A stretch of 12,218 bases of DNA from Gammaproteobacteria bacterium (GTDB taxonomy: Bacteria > Pseudomonadota > Gammaproteobacteria > Eutrophobiales > Eutrophobiaceae). Positions 1 to 7,255 of this stretch are shown piece by piece. The notes under the pieces are model-generated. The model was not told the origin of the DNA and made no database searches. It worked only from the letters and a program-made list of their open reading frames with translations. Each line of letters opens with the position of its first letter. Position 1 is the first letter of the stretch. The position numbers and the translations under genes were made by a program. Location of the stretch: the NCBI GenBank assembly GCA_018676275.1, contig JABHFC010000446.1, positions 1 through 12,218 on the forward strand, read 5' to 3'.

Positions 1-2
1 AT

Positions 3-350
3 GGAGATGCGCAGATTGGATCACTGGACTATTCATCCTTCACTCTCATCTCTTGCCCGCAATGTAATGGGATCCTGAAGCCCGAGGTAGTGTTTTTTGG
101 CGAGTCTGTGCCTGGAAACAGGGTCAGCCTGGCCATGCAACACTTACAGTCGGCTAATGCTATGTTAGTGATAGGCTCGTCCCTGATGGTGTTTTCCGGC
201 TATCGCTTTTGCCGTGCGGCAAATGAGGCTAATAAGCACATATGCATTGTAAACCGGGGAAAAACCAGAGCTGACAAGGACGTGAATTTGAAAATTGAGG
301 CGGATTGCAGCGAAGTCTTAGCCCAATTACTGACGAAACTGGGCCTGTAA
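3..350 (+). CDS. Sirtuin (Sir2-family NAD-dependent protein deacylase), C-terminal part
   Basis: The reading frame is open from the left edge (first full codon at 3) to TAA at 348-350, so the N-terminal NAD-binding half lies outside the window. The visible 115 codons hold the second Cys pair of the structural zinc site (CPQC) followed by LKPEVVFFGESVP, the typical Sir2 segment after the zinc module. Further on come GSSLMVFSGYRF, the conserved GSSL/GTSL NAD-contact strand, and IVNRGKTRAD, the late Rossmann strand with its N-x-G-x-TRAD motif. The GSSLMVxSGxRF and TRAD forms look most like class II (SIRT4-like) bacterial sirtuins rather than the CobB class. Sirtuins remove acyl groups from lysines using NAD in the cytoplasm. 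An internal ATG at 90 is not a start, because the homology runs through it. Nothing downstream suggests an operon partner: 148 nt separate it from the next gene. Confidence 0.93.
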   Translation, partial: GDAQIGSLDYSSFTLISCPQCNGILKPEVVFFGESVPGNRVSLAMQHLQSANAMLVIGSSLMVFSGYRFCRAANEANKHICIVNRGKTRADKDVNLKIEADCSEVLAQLLTKLGL

Positions 351-461
351 ATTGTCCTATCTGTGAGACTATCATCACAACTCTCTGAAAAATCATTAAC
401 TAAGAGCTTATTTGCAAAGTAGGCGATTAAATTCCAATATCAATATGTTAAGATTTCTGAT

Positions 462-467
462 TATACT
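462..467 (+). promoter_or_regulatory. Possible -10 element (TATACT) before the receiver-protein gene
   Basis: The spacer between the sirtuin stop and the ATG at 499 is AT-rich and contains TATACT, close to the sigma-70 -10 consensus. It lies 31 nt upstream of the start codon. No good -35 hexamer is found at 16-18 nt spacing, so this is only a candidate. No intrinsic terminator with a T-run is visible after the sirtuin gene. Confidence 0.3.
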
Positions 468-498
468 CTAGAAAATTTTTGGACCTGTTTTACCTTTT

Positions 499-2802
499 AT
501 GACCGAAGCCACCTCACTGAAGCGAATTCTGATTTTTGACGATGACAGCGATTTTAGAAAATTGCTGTTGATTCGCCTGAGAAAAATGTTTGATGGTGTC
601 GATTTGGAAGAATACGACCCGATAGCTGATGGTGTCCCGGGCGAAGACTTTAACTGGGCTGGTTATGACGTTCTTCTACTTGATTACTATCTCTGTATTC
701 ACGGTGTGACCGGTCTGGATATTCTTCACAGGAACAGGAAGAATCCTGATTTTCCCGCAACAATTATGCTCACTGGCGCAGGTAATGAAGAAATTGCCGT
801 ACATGCACTGAAATCCGGTGTATCTGATTATATGCGCAAGGAGAAGCTGGATAAGGAGGAATTGCGCAAATCCATCCTTAAAGCCTTCGAAGAGCAAAAA
901 GACAAACGTAAGAAAAAAAATGATGCGACTTTACACGGACAGGCATTCAATAAGGCAAAATTTTACGAGCAGCTGGATAAACCGAACAGGGATACTAATA
1001 AAAGAATACTGTTAATTATGCAACTGGATGCACATGAGAAAATTGCAGAGGGTGCCGGTATTATTGTTCGCGATAATGTTGTTCGTCATTTAGCTAAACA
1101 GTCCTTTGAGGTTTTTCGTATGGGGGAATGTAATCCAAACATTACCCGCTACAACGAATCCTCGATCGCCCTGTTAATTGATGATCCTTCATCGCAAGAA
1201 ACACTGGAATTTAATATGCGTGGACTTTGCAAGCATCTTGAGCAGAGACCTTATAAATTTCATGGTAAGAAATTTCGTTTCTCGGTCAGCATTGGTGTGC
1301 TCGCATTATCTGAAGTCCATGAACCTGCTGCCGTAATGACTGATATGGGTAATCAAGCTGCAAACGCTGCAGCTGCAAGCCAGGGCGAAAATAGCTACGT
1401 TTACTATAACCAGCTCCAGCCTGCAGAAGTGATTCCTTCTGCACCCGCAGAAGTAGAAGACGTACTGGAAAAAACTATCGAAGAAGACTTCCATGCAGAC
1501 ACCCAGGAAGTATCAAGCACAACACTGGAACCAACTACAATAACTGAGCCGTATCTGAATAATGATCCTGAGACATCACCTGTCTCTGATGCTGCCGATG
1601 AGGAGTCAGCTGTCGAAGCTGATCTGAAACCAGCTCCTGCGTCACCAGCAAAGCCTGAACCTGTAGCAGCGGAACCTGAGCCTGCGAAGCCCGAACCTGT
1701 AGCAGCGGAACCTGCGCCTGCAAAGCCCGAACCTGTAGCAGCGGAACCTGCGCCTGCGAAGCCCGAACCTGTAGCAGCGGCACCAGCACCTGCAAAGCCC
1801 GAACCTGTAGCAGCGGCACCAGCTCCTGCGAAGCCCGAACCTGTAGCAGCGGCACCAGCACCTGCAAAAGTGGAATCGATCCCTGCAGTAGAAAAGAAAG
1901 AGGAAAAAGCGCCAGCTGCAAAACCTGTTGCTCCAGCAGCGGCACCAGCACCTGCACCGAAAAAGAAAGCGCCTGTCCCCGAAAGTGATGAAAGCATACT
2001 TGATGGTGCAGGACTGAATATAGCGGCGCTTGAAGTTAAACGCTCATTTGAGGAAAAACGTGTAATTCAGAATTTTCAGCCGGTTATTTCATTTGTTGCA
2101 GAGGAAGAAGAAGCTTCTGAGATATATAGCATATCCTTACAGATGTTTGAAGCTGATGGCTCGCATAGTTCAGCCGATGAAATCCTCTCACGAGTTGGGG
2201 ATGTACCAGCGTTTCTTAAATATATTGATAGATGGATGCTGCGTGAAGCGATTGGCCGGGCGGTAAACAGCTCACAGAATCAATATATCTTCATCATGAA
2301 GATTAGTGATGCTTCTCTGGCTGACGCCACATTGTTCAACTGGTTGCGTCAATTGTTATCGGGACTGGAAAAAAGCCACCCCGGACGTGCTATTGCCCTG
2401 GAGATCTCTGGAGAATCTTTCGCCGCTCATAAAAAGCCAGCCGAAGCATTGATGGCTTACCTGAGAAAATCCCATGGTTTTAAATTCATGTTAGCGCATG
2501 TTGAAGAGATGGAAACATTGAAAACACTGACGCAAAAAACTGATTTTGATTTTCTCAAAATCAGCCCGGCTTTTGTCAAACAGCTTTCAGAAGAGCCCAG
2601 TGGTGATACCGACGAAGGTGGCACTGTATTGTCAAACCTGAAAAATCGAGGTGCCAACATTATTGTTAAAGATGTTGAAGATGCAACAACACTTACCGAG
2701 GTGATTAGTGTTGGCGCTGATTTTGCTATGGGTGAGTTTATTGGTGAGGCGACTACACAACTGGATGATTCAACTAACGTTGAATCCTTTGATATTTCAT
2801 AA
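499..2802 (+). CDS. Response-regulator protein with degenerate GGDEF-like and EAL-like domains and a Pro/Ala repeat linker
   Basis: This 767-residue cytoplasmic protein has three parts. Residues 8-130 form a CheY-like receiver with the usual residues: acidic Asp14-16, phospho-acceptor Asp62, Thr92 and Lys114. Residues about 166-270 align with a GGDEF fold (RYNESSIALL at 217-226, and FSVSIGV near the end), but the GGDEF signature is replaced by NESSI, so cyclase activity is not expected. A Pro/Ala/Glu-rich linker (about 376-495) contains six 12-residue repeats. Residues about 515-755 align with an EAL fold: LEIS near 634, FLKIS at 685-689 and GADFAMGEF at 739-747. EAL is replaced by ISL, the DDFGTG loop by AHVEEM, and EGVE by KDVED, so phosphodiesterase activity is also unlikely. 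By inference it is a phosphorylation-controlled c-di-GMP receptor or scaffold, broadly reminiscent of FimX. ATG 499 is forced by an in-frame stop at 469; no clear Shine-Dalgarno is seen. Confidence 0.85.
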   Translation: MTEATSLKRILIFDDDSDFRKLLLIRLRKMFDGVDLEEYDPIADGVPGEDFNWAGYDVLLLDYYLCIHGVTGLDILHRNRKNPDFPATIMLTGAGNEEIAVHALKSGVSDYMRKEKLDKEELRKSILKAFEEQKDKRKKKNDATLHGQAFNKAKFYEQLDKPNRDTNKRILLIMQLDAHEKIAEGAGIIVRDNVVRHLAKQSFEVFRMGECNPNITRYNESSIALLIDDPSSQETLEFNMRGLCKHLEQRPYKFHGKKFRFSVSIGVLALSEVHEPAAVMTDMGNQAANAAAASQGENSYVYYNQLQPAEVIPSAPAEVEDVLEKTIEEDFHADTQEVSSTTLEPTTITEPYLNNDPETSPVSDAADEESAVEADLKPAPASPAKPEPVAAEPEPAKPEPVAAEPAPAKPEPVAAEPAPAKPEPVAAAPAPAKPEPVAAAPAPAKPEPVAAAPAPAKVESIPAVEKKEEKAPAAKPVAPAAAPAPAPKKKAPVPESDESILDGAGLNIAALEVKRSFEEKRVIQNFQPVISFVAEEEEASEIYSISLQMFEADGSHSSADEILSRVGDVPAFLKYIDRWMLREAIGRAVNSSQNQYIFIMKISDASLADATLFNWLRQLLSGLEKSHPGRAIALEISGESFAAHKKPAEALMAYLRKSHGFKFMLAHVEEMETLKTLTQKTDFDFLKISPAFVKQLSEEPSGDTDEGGTVLSNLKNRGANIIVKDVEDATTLTEVISVGADFAMGEFIGEATTQLDDSTNVESFDIS
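1648..1863 (+). repeat. Six tandem 36-bp coding repeats (12-residue unit AKPEPVAAEPAP)
   Basis: Six contiguous units start at 1648, 1684, 1720, 1756, 1792 and 1828; a partial seventh begins at 1864. Each encodes A-K-P-E-P-V-A-A-(E/A)-P-(E/A)-P. The nucleotide units are nearly identical, differing mostly at third positions and in an E-to-A change in units 4-6, which suggests recent duplication within the gene. The unit is a multiple of three, so copy-number change would keep the frame and only alter the length of the flexible linker between the GGDEF-like and EAL-like domains. Confidence 0.95.
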
Positions 2803-2866
2803 CATTGAACTATGTTTGTAGATAAGGTTTAGATTAATTATTTACATGTCCAGGGAGAAATGAGCC

Positions 2867-3502
2867 GTGAACGAAGAAATTATATTGCAGGCAGAAGCTA
2901 AACGAATTGGCGACTATCTTGTTGTCTCAAAAGGCGCCTTGCAAAATGCGGTCAAAAGACAGGGACAGGCACTAAAATTAGGACAACAAGTCAAGCCAAT
3001 AGGTGAACTGCTGGTTGATAGTGGTGAGATTACCAGGGAAGAGCACGACACCGCTGTCCGACGACAACGTATTGACCGACTCGTCTGCTCTCCGGTTTTT
3101 TCCATGCTGAGCAAGGCAGAGTTAGCGGCAATAAGTAGTCGTTTTGTGGAAGTAAATGTACCTGCCGGACGACAGTTTATTATTCAAGATGAGCCGGATC
3201 CAACTCTTTACATAATTGCCAGTGGTAAAGTCGAGGTCTATCGAACCAATCTTGATGGTACACATTTACATATCGCCTATGTTGAGGCCTATGAACCGAT
3301 AGGTGAAATGGGTTACTTTCAAGGTGGTGTTCGCACAGCTTCAGTACGCGCGGTAGATAATGTCGAATGTTTACGCGCAGACTATTCCGCCCTGACCCAT
3401 TATTTCGAAAATGTTCCGAAAGTGGCACATGCTTTTATGGACATAGTAGATCAACGTCGCCTGGAAATGGAAAAACGCATACAGGAGCAAAAAGACAGTT
3501 AA
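2867..3502 (+). CDS. Cyclic-nucleotide-binding domain protein with an N-terminal MshEN/GspE-N-like module
   Basis: This 211-residue protein carries a CAP-type cyclic-nucleotide-binding domain at about 76-190. VPAGRQFIIQDEPDPTLYII is the typical beta-roll entry, and IGEMGYF (145-151) with VRTASVRA (155-162) form the phosphate-binding cassette, with the Gly-Glu and Arg-Thr-Ala residues that contact the ligand. There is no helix-turn-helix after it; the C-terminus is a short charged helix, so it is not a Crp-type transcription factor. Residues 13-67 contain two motifs resembling the tandem repeats of MshEN/GspE-N domains. The second (PIGELLV to RRQ, 44-67) has the exact 24-residue spacing; the first (RIGDYLV to KRQ, 13-32) is four residues short. 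The start is GTG 2867, supported by AGGGAG at 2852-2857; an overlapping ATG at 2860 is out of frame. It lies 64 nt after the receiver gene, probably in the same transcript. Confidence 0.85.
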   Translation: MNEEIILQAEAKRIGDYLVVSKGALQNAVKRQGQALKLGQQVKPIGELLVDSGEITREEHDTAVRRQRIDRLVCSPVFSMLSKAELAAISSRFVEVNVPAGRQFIIQDEPDPTLYIIASGKVEVYRTNLDGTHLHIAYVEAYEPIGEMGYFQGGVRTASVRAVDNVECLRADYSALTHYFENVPKVAHAFMDIVDQRRLEMEKRIQEQKDS

Positions 3503-5010
3503 GCCTGCTTGTTCTCTACCTGATATCGCAAAGGTAAAGGCAATAGCACTCGTTCAAATAACTCAAATAGCGCCTGTACCAGCAGGGCCAGCACTGCAGC
3601 AGGAATAGCACCTTCTAATATCAGGCTGGTATCATCCAGTCTTATTCCAGTGAGTATGGGTTGTCCAAAACCCCCTGCCCCAATCAAGGCACCTAATGTC
3701 GCCGTGCCAACATTTATTACTGCTGAAGTTTTAATACCGGAAAGAATCGAACGTGTTGCCAGAGGTAGCTCTACAATTTTCAGACTGGTAACCGGTGGTA
3801 GTCCGATTGCCTGAGCAGATTCACGCAAAGGGGCAGGTATGTCATGCAATCCACTATAGGTATTCCTTATGATTGGTAAAAGACTATAAATAAACAGGGC
3901 AACTATTGTTGGTGGTCCACCAATACCCAGTAAAGGAATAAGGAAAACAAAAAGAGCCAGGGAAGGAATTGTTTGTAATATACCTGCTGTTGCCAGAATT
4001 ACCTGCCCGACTAAAGGTCGGCGGGCAGCGAGAATACCGAGAGGAATTGCAAAACAGATGGCCGCAAACAGGGAAATGGCTACCAGAATCAAATGGTCCT
4101 TACTGTTTTTCAGAAATCTATCGTAGATGCTTATTTCTGTTAGTGAGGATTCAATAGCAAAATTGTTCTTAACAAAAGATGCTGCAACTGATTGTTCTTT
4201 CCTGCCTGCTATTTTTACAGCGGCATTCATAGCGACCATAGTGTCATTGTCTATATGACCGCTTACGCGTTGTAGTTGTTGGCCAAGAATCCGTTTCTGA
4301 TCCAGACGATAAAGATACACAGCGTGGTAATCGCTAAAATATTTTTGATCATCCAGCAGCGATCGAATCTTGTAATATTCAATCTCGGCATCGGTTGAAT
4401 ACAGATCCATGGCATCAATAGAGCCGCTTTCCAGACCCCGATATGCCAAATCATGGTCCACACCGCGTACATCTACCTGTGGTAATTGATATTGCTGACG
4501 CAGAGCTGGCCAGCCATCTCCACGATCCATAAATTCGTTACTAAATGCGAATTTTAAATCCGGATACAGTTTTAGATCTGAAATTTTGCTTATTGATAAT
4601 TCTTCCGCACGGGATTCCCGCATACCGATAATATAGGTATTGTTAAAGCCCAGTCTGGAAGTTACACCAATGCCTTTTTCTGCAAGCGCAGTTTCTAATT
4701 GAGCAAAATTATCAATCTTTTTTTCAGAGAAAATTTCCTGAATTAGCGTACCCGTGTATTCAGGGTAAGCTGAAATTTCTCCCGCCAGTAGAGCCGACCA
4801 CAAAATGCGTGTACCACCGAGGCCTGACAGGTGAGAAACTTCTACACCACTGTCTTCAATTATCTGAGTTGCTATCTCGGCAAGAATGACACTTTCCGTG
4901 AATTTTTTTGAGCCAATAATTATATTGCTTTCACTCGTAGAATCCGCAGATACTTTTATCAGTATCAAAGCAAGACATATTCCGACTAATATTCGCTGCA
5001 GTAATTTCAT
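3499..5010 (-). CDS. Osmoprotectant-type ABC transporter: fused substrate-binding protein and permease
   Basis: The 503-residue protein starts with a hydrophobic signal segment (about 6-22). An OpuAC/ProX-type solute-binding domain follows (about 29-285), with IIGSKKFTESVILAE, LGGTRILWSALLAGEI and YPEYTGT as family signatures. From about 306 to 495 it is a binding-protein-dependent permease with several membrane helices, LQTIPSLALF, and the cytoplasmic coupling (EAA) loop RESAQAIGLPPVTSLKIVEL at 396-415, which contacts the ATPase. The family imports quaternary ammonium solutes such as glycine betaine, choline or carnitine, and also ergothioneine; the substrate cannot be chosen from sequence. 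Its ATG overlaps the upstream ATPase stop by one base (TAATG), indicating translational coupling. Its stop overlaps the stop of the convergent cNMP-binding gene within a shared TTAA (3499-3502). Confidence 0.93.
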   Translation of the reverse strand: MKLLQRILVGICLALILIKVSADSTSESNIIIGSKKFTESVILAEIATQIIEDSGVEVSHLSGLGGTRILWSALLAGEISAYPEYTGTLIQEIFSEKKIDNFAQLETALAEKGIGVTSRLGFNNTYIIGMRESRAEELSISKISDLKLYPDLKFAFSNEFMDRGDGWPALRQQYQLPQVDVRGVDHDLAYRGLESGSIDAMDLYSTDAEIEYYKIRSLLDDQKYFSDYHAVYLYRLDQKRILGQQLQRVSGHIDNDTMVAMNAAVKIAGRKEQSVAASFVKNNFAIESSLTEISIYDRFLKNSKDHLILVAISLFAAICFAIPLGILAARRPLVGQVILATAGILQTIPSLALFVFLIPLLGIGGPPTIVALFIYSLLPIIRNTYSGLHDIPAPLRESAQAIGLPPVTSLKIVELPLATRSILSGIKTSAVINVGTATLGALIGAGGFGQPILTGIRLDDTSLILEGAIPAAVLALLVQALFELFERVLLPLPLRYQVENKQA

Positions 5011-5759
5011 TATTGCTCACTGTCAACGAGTGCGGGACATGGTCTTTGTGCTCTTATGAATTGTTCCACAAAGCTTTCTGCCGGGTGTTGCACGAGATCT
5101 TCAATTTTTCCCTGTTGAATTATTCCACCATCTCGCATTAGTATCAGAATGTCCCCGAAAAAAGCCGCTTCGTCGATATCGTGGGTTACTAACAAGACAG
5201 TTTTGCCAAGTTGATTAAATATCTCCTTTAGTTCCTGCTGCAGGTCAAAACGAATCATTGGATCCAAAGCACCCAAAGGTTCGTCCAGTAACAATAATTC
5301 AGGATCCAGCATCAGTGCGCGCATGAGACTGACACGTTGTCTTTGTCCACCACTCAATTCGCCCGGATATCGCAATAATAACTCGGCTGGAAATTGCATT
5401 AATCCCGATAGCTCATCGATCCTTGCGTCAATCCTGTCCTTATCCCAATTTAGATAATTCGCCATTACTGAAACATTGGCTAAGGCTGTCAGATGAGGGA
5501 ACAAACCGCCTTCCTGAATTACATAACCCATACGCTGACGGAGCTTATACAGTGTTTGTTGCGAGAGAGTGATATCATCAAAAATAATTTCACCGGAATC
5601 AGACGCAAGCAAGCCGGTGATCAATCGAAGCAATGTTGATTTGCCACAACCACTTGGACCGATGAACACACTGGTTTGTCCGGCATTCGCTTCATAAGAG
5701 AAAGGCTGTAATGCCTGATCTTTATTAAAACGCTTTGATATGTTATTAAGTTTCAACAC
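5010..5759 (-). CDS. ATP-binding subunit of the osmoprotectant-type ABC importer
   Basis: The 249-residue cytoplasmic ATPase has every ABC motif: Walker A GPSGCGKST (34-42), Q-loop Gln82 in YVIQEGGLFPHLT, signature LSGGQRQRV (135-143), Walker B LLLLDEP with catalytic Glu160, D-loop GALD and switch His193 in VTHD. YVIQEGGLFPHLT is characteristic of the betaine/choline (OpuCA, YehX) branch. No CBS domains follow, unlike longer OpuA/OpuC ATPases that sense ionic strength, so osmotic gating through CBS modules is not expected. It pairs with the downstream fused permease gene. The start codon is GTG at 5757-5759 with no convincing ribosome-binding site; TTG immediately after it is an alternative. 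Confidence 0.95.
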   Translation of the reverse strand: MLKLNNISKRFNKDQALQPFSYEANAGQTSVFIGPSGCGKSTLLRLITGLLASDSGEIIFDDITLSQQTLYKLRQRMGYVIQEGGLFPHLTALANVSVMANYLNWDKDRIDARIDELSGLMQFPAELLLRYPGELSGGQRQRVSLMRALMLDPELLLLDEPLGALDPMIRFDLQQELKEIFNQLGKTVLLVTHDIDEAAFFGDILILMRDGGIIQQGKIEDLVQHPAESFVEQFIRAQRPCPALVDSEQ

Positions 5760-5836
5760 AGTATTCAGAACGAACTGGCGATATTATTTCTATCTACTAT
5801 ATCAGACCCTAAATATATAAGGCACTTTTTGAACTA
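5760..5836. promoter_or_regulatory. Divergent promoter region between the ABC importer and the UDP-glucose pyrophosphorylase
   Basis: This 77-nt AT-rich spacer separates two genes transcribed away from each other, so it must carry promoters in both directions or share them with the coding ends. TATATA-like tracts occur near 5812-5820, and ACTATA at 5797-5802 reads TATAGT on the minus strand. I find no matching -35 element at good spacing and no Shine-Dalgarno before the ATG at 5837. Confidence 0.4.
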
Positions 5837-7237
5837 ATGGCGAATAACAATACAGACGATCGCTTTCAAAGCTTCGCTGAGAAGATGCAATCAGCAGGAA
5901 TGCCGGATATTGCTATTAGTAATTTCAAACATCTTTATGAACAACTGGTTGAAGGCAGTAGTGGTAGCATTCCTGAGTCCTCAATTCAGGCAGTCGATCA
6001 ATTACCCAATACAGAAGATTTGAATCTGCAACATACCGAGACGGGCATTGCGGCTCTGCCAAAGACAGTATTATTGAAGTTAAATGGTGGTCTCGGCACT
6101 TCGATGGGGCTGGATAAAGCCAAATCTCTTATCACAATCCGACAACAACTAAATTTTCTCGACATCATTGCCCAGCATGCGCTTCATTCAAATGTGCAAT
6201 TGCTGTTGATGAATAGTTTTAGCACCCGCGAAGACTCGCTTGATGCATTACAGAAATACCCTGCATTGAATAGTACAAAGCTTGCTCTGGATTTTGTACA
6301 ACACAAAACACCGAAGATTAACCAACACGATCTTTCGCCGGCAAGCTGTGTCCATAATGAACAGCTGGAATGGCATCCACCGGGACATGGCGATATTTAT
6401 ATTTCGCTGTCTGGCAGCGGCATGCTGGAAGAATTACTGAGCTCTGGATATCGCTATGCACTGATTTCAAATGCGGACAATCTCGGTGCAGTGATCGATA
6501 CACAAATACTTGGCTATATGGTGGAAAAAAACATCCCGTTTTTGATGGAAGTCACAGATCGTACGGATGCGGACAAAAAAGGTGGGCACCTGGCACGTTT
6601 ACAGGATGGCAGACTGGTACTGAGGGAGTCTGCTCAATGCGAGGACAAAGACAGAGAAGAATTCTCAAACATAACAAAGCATCCTTATTTTAATACTAAC
6701 AATCTCTGGATTGACTTACTGCAACTACAAAATAAGCTAATTGAAAATAATAATATTCTGGATTTACCACTAATACGTAATAGTAAGACACTTGACCCGA
6801 AAGATATTAAGTCCAGCCCGGTTTACCAACTGGAGACGGCCATGGGATCTGCCATTAGTACCATTAAGAATGCGCAGGCAATTCGCGTTCCCCGTAGCCG
6901 ATTCACGCCGGTAAAAACTACTGATGATCTTTTATTGGTTCGATCGGATGTTTATGAACTTAATGAAAATTTCACGCTGACCAGTAAACTTCCATTTACG
7001 GAATTGCCACTAGTAAAGCTGGATAACAGTTTCTACAAATTGATCGATGATTTTGAAACTCGATTTCCCTTTGGTCCACCTTCCTTACTGGAATGCCTTA
7101 GCCTGGATATAAAAGGAGACATCGTCTTCGGCCAGAACATCACAATAAAAGGCAGAATCAGATTGAATAATGAAAGTAACGAACAGGTAAAAATCCCTTC
7201 TGGTACCTGTATTGATAATGATATGAACTGGGACTAG
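5837..7237 (+). CDS. Eukaryotic-type UTP-glucose-1-phosphate uridylyltransferase (UDPGP family)
   Basis: This enzyme makes UDP-glucose from UTP and glucose 1-phosphate, supplying glycan, lipopolysaccharide or osmolyte synthesis in the cytoplasm. The 466-residue length fits the UDPGP (UGP2/UAP-like) family, not the ~300-residue bacterial GalU family. Motifs in order are KLNGGLGTSMG (81-91), the nucleotide-binding glycine loop; DKAKS, where eukaryotic enzymes usually have GPKS; HPPGHGDIY (180-188); SNADNLGA (211-218), the nucleotide/metal strand; EVTDRTDADKKGG (238-250) with the catalytic Lys region; and FNTNNLWIDL (285-294). The C-terminus (about 420-460) has short hexapeptide-like strands matching the left-handed beta-helix tail. 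The N-terminal helix region is shorter than in animals. The stop is TAG at 7235-7237. The gene stands alone, with its 3' end 18 nt from the convergent Sel1 gene. Confidence 0.93.
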   Translation: MANNNTDDRFQSFAEKMQSAGMPDIAISNFKHLYEQLVEGSSGSIPESSIQAVDQLPNTEDLNLQHTETGIAALPKTVLLKLNGGLGTSMGLDKAKSLITIRQQLNFLDIIAQHALHSNVQLLLMNSFSTREDSLDALQKYPALNSTKLALDFVQHKTPKINQHDLSPASCVHNEQLEWHPPGHGDIYISLSGSGMLEELLSSGYRYALISNADNLGAVIDTQILGYMVEKNIPFLMEVTDRTDADKKGGHLARLQDGRLVLRESAQCEDKDREEFSNITKHPYFNTNNLWIDLLQLQNKLIENNNILDLPLIRNSKTLDPKDIKSSPVYQLETAMGSAISTIKNAQAIRVPRSRFTPVKTTDDLLLVRSDVYELNENFTLTSKLPFTELPLVKLDNSFYKLIDDFETRFPFGPPSLLECLSLDIKGDIVFGQNITIKGRIRLNNESNEQVKIPSGTCIDNDMNWD

Positions 7238-7255
7238 TAAGTCGAGGTCCGAGCC

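Noticed and set aside
351..378. Terminator after the sirtuin gene
   Set aside because: The only inverted repeat is a 5-bp TGTGA/TCACA stem with no T-run, too weak to call.
1648..1863. Regular 36-bp repeats considered as a CRISPR array
   Set aside because: The units are directly contiguous with no spacers and encode an in-frame 12-residue protein repeat.
1404..1997. A 197-codon minus-strand frame rich in Gly-Ala-Ser repeats opposite the linker
   Set aside because: It is the complement of the Pro/Ala 36-bp repeats; low-complexity coding repeats commonly leave an open antisense frame. It has no homology signal of its own and lies wholly inside a clear gene.
6370..6693. A 107-codon plus-strand frame inside the UGPase gene
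   Set aside because: It is a shifted-frame shadow of the conserved UGPase motifs and has no ribosome-binding site or recognisable domain.
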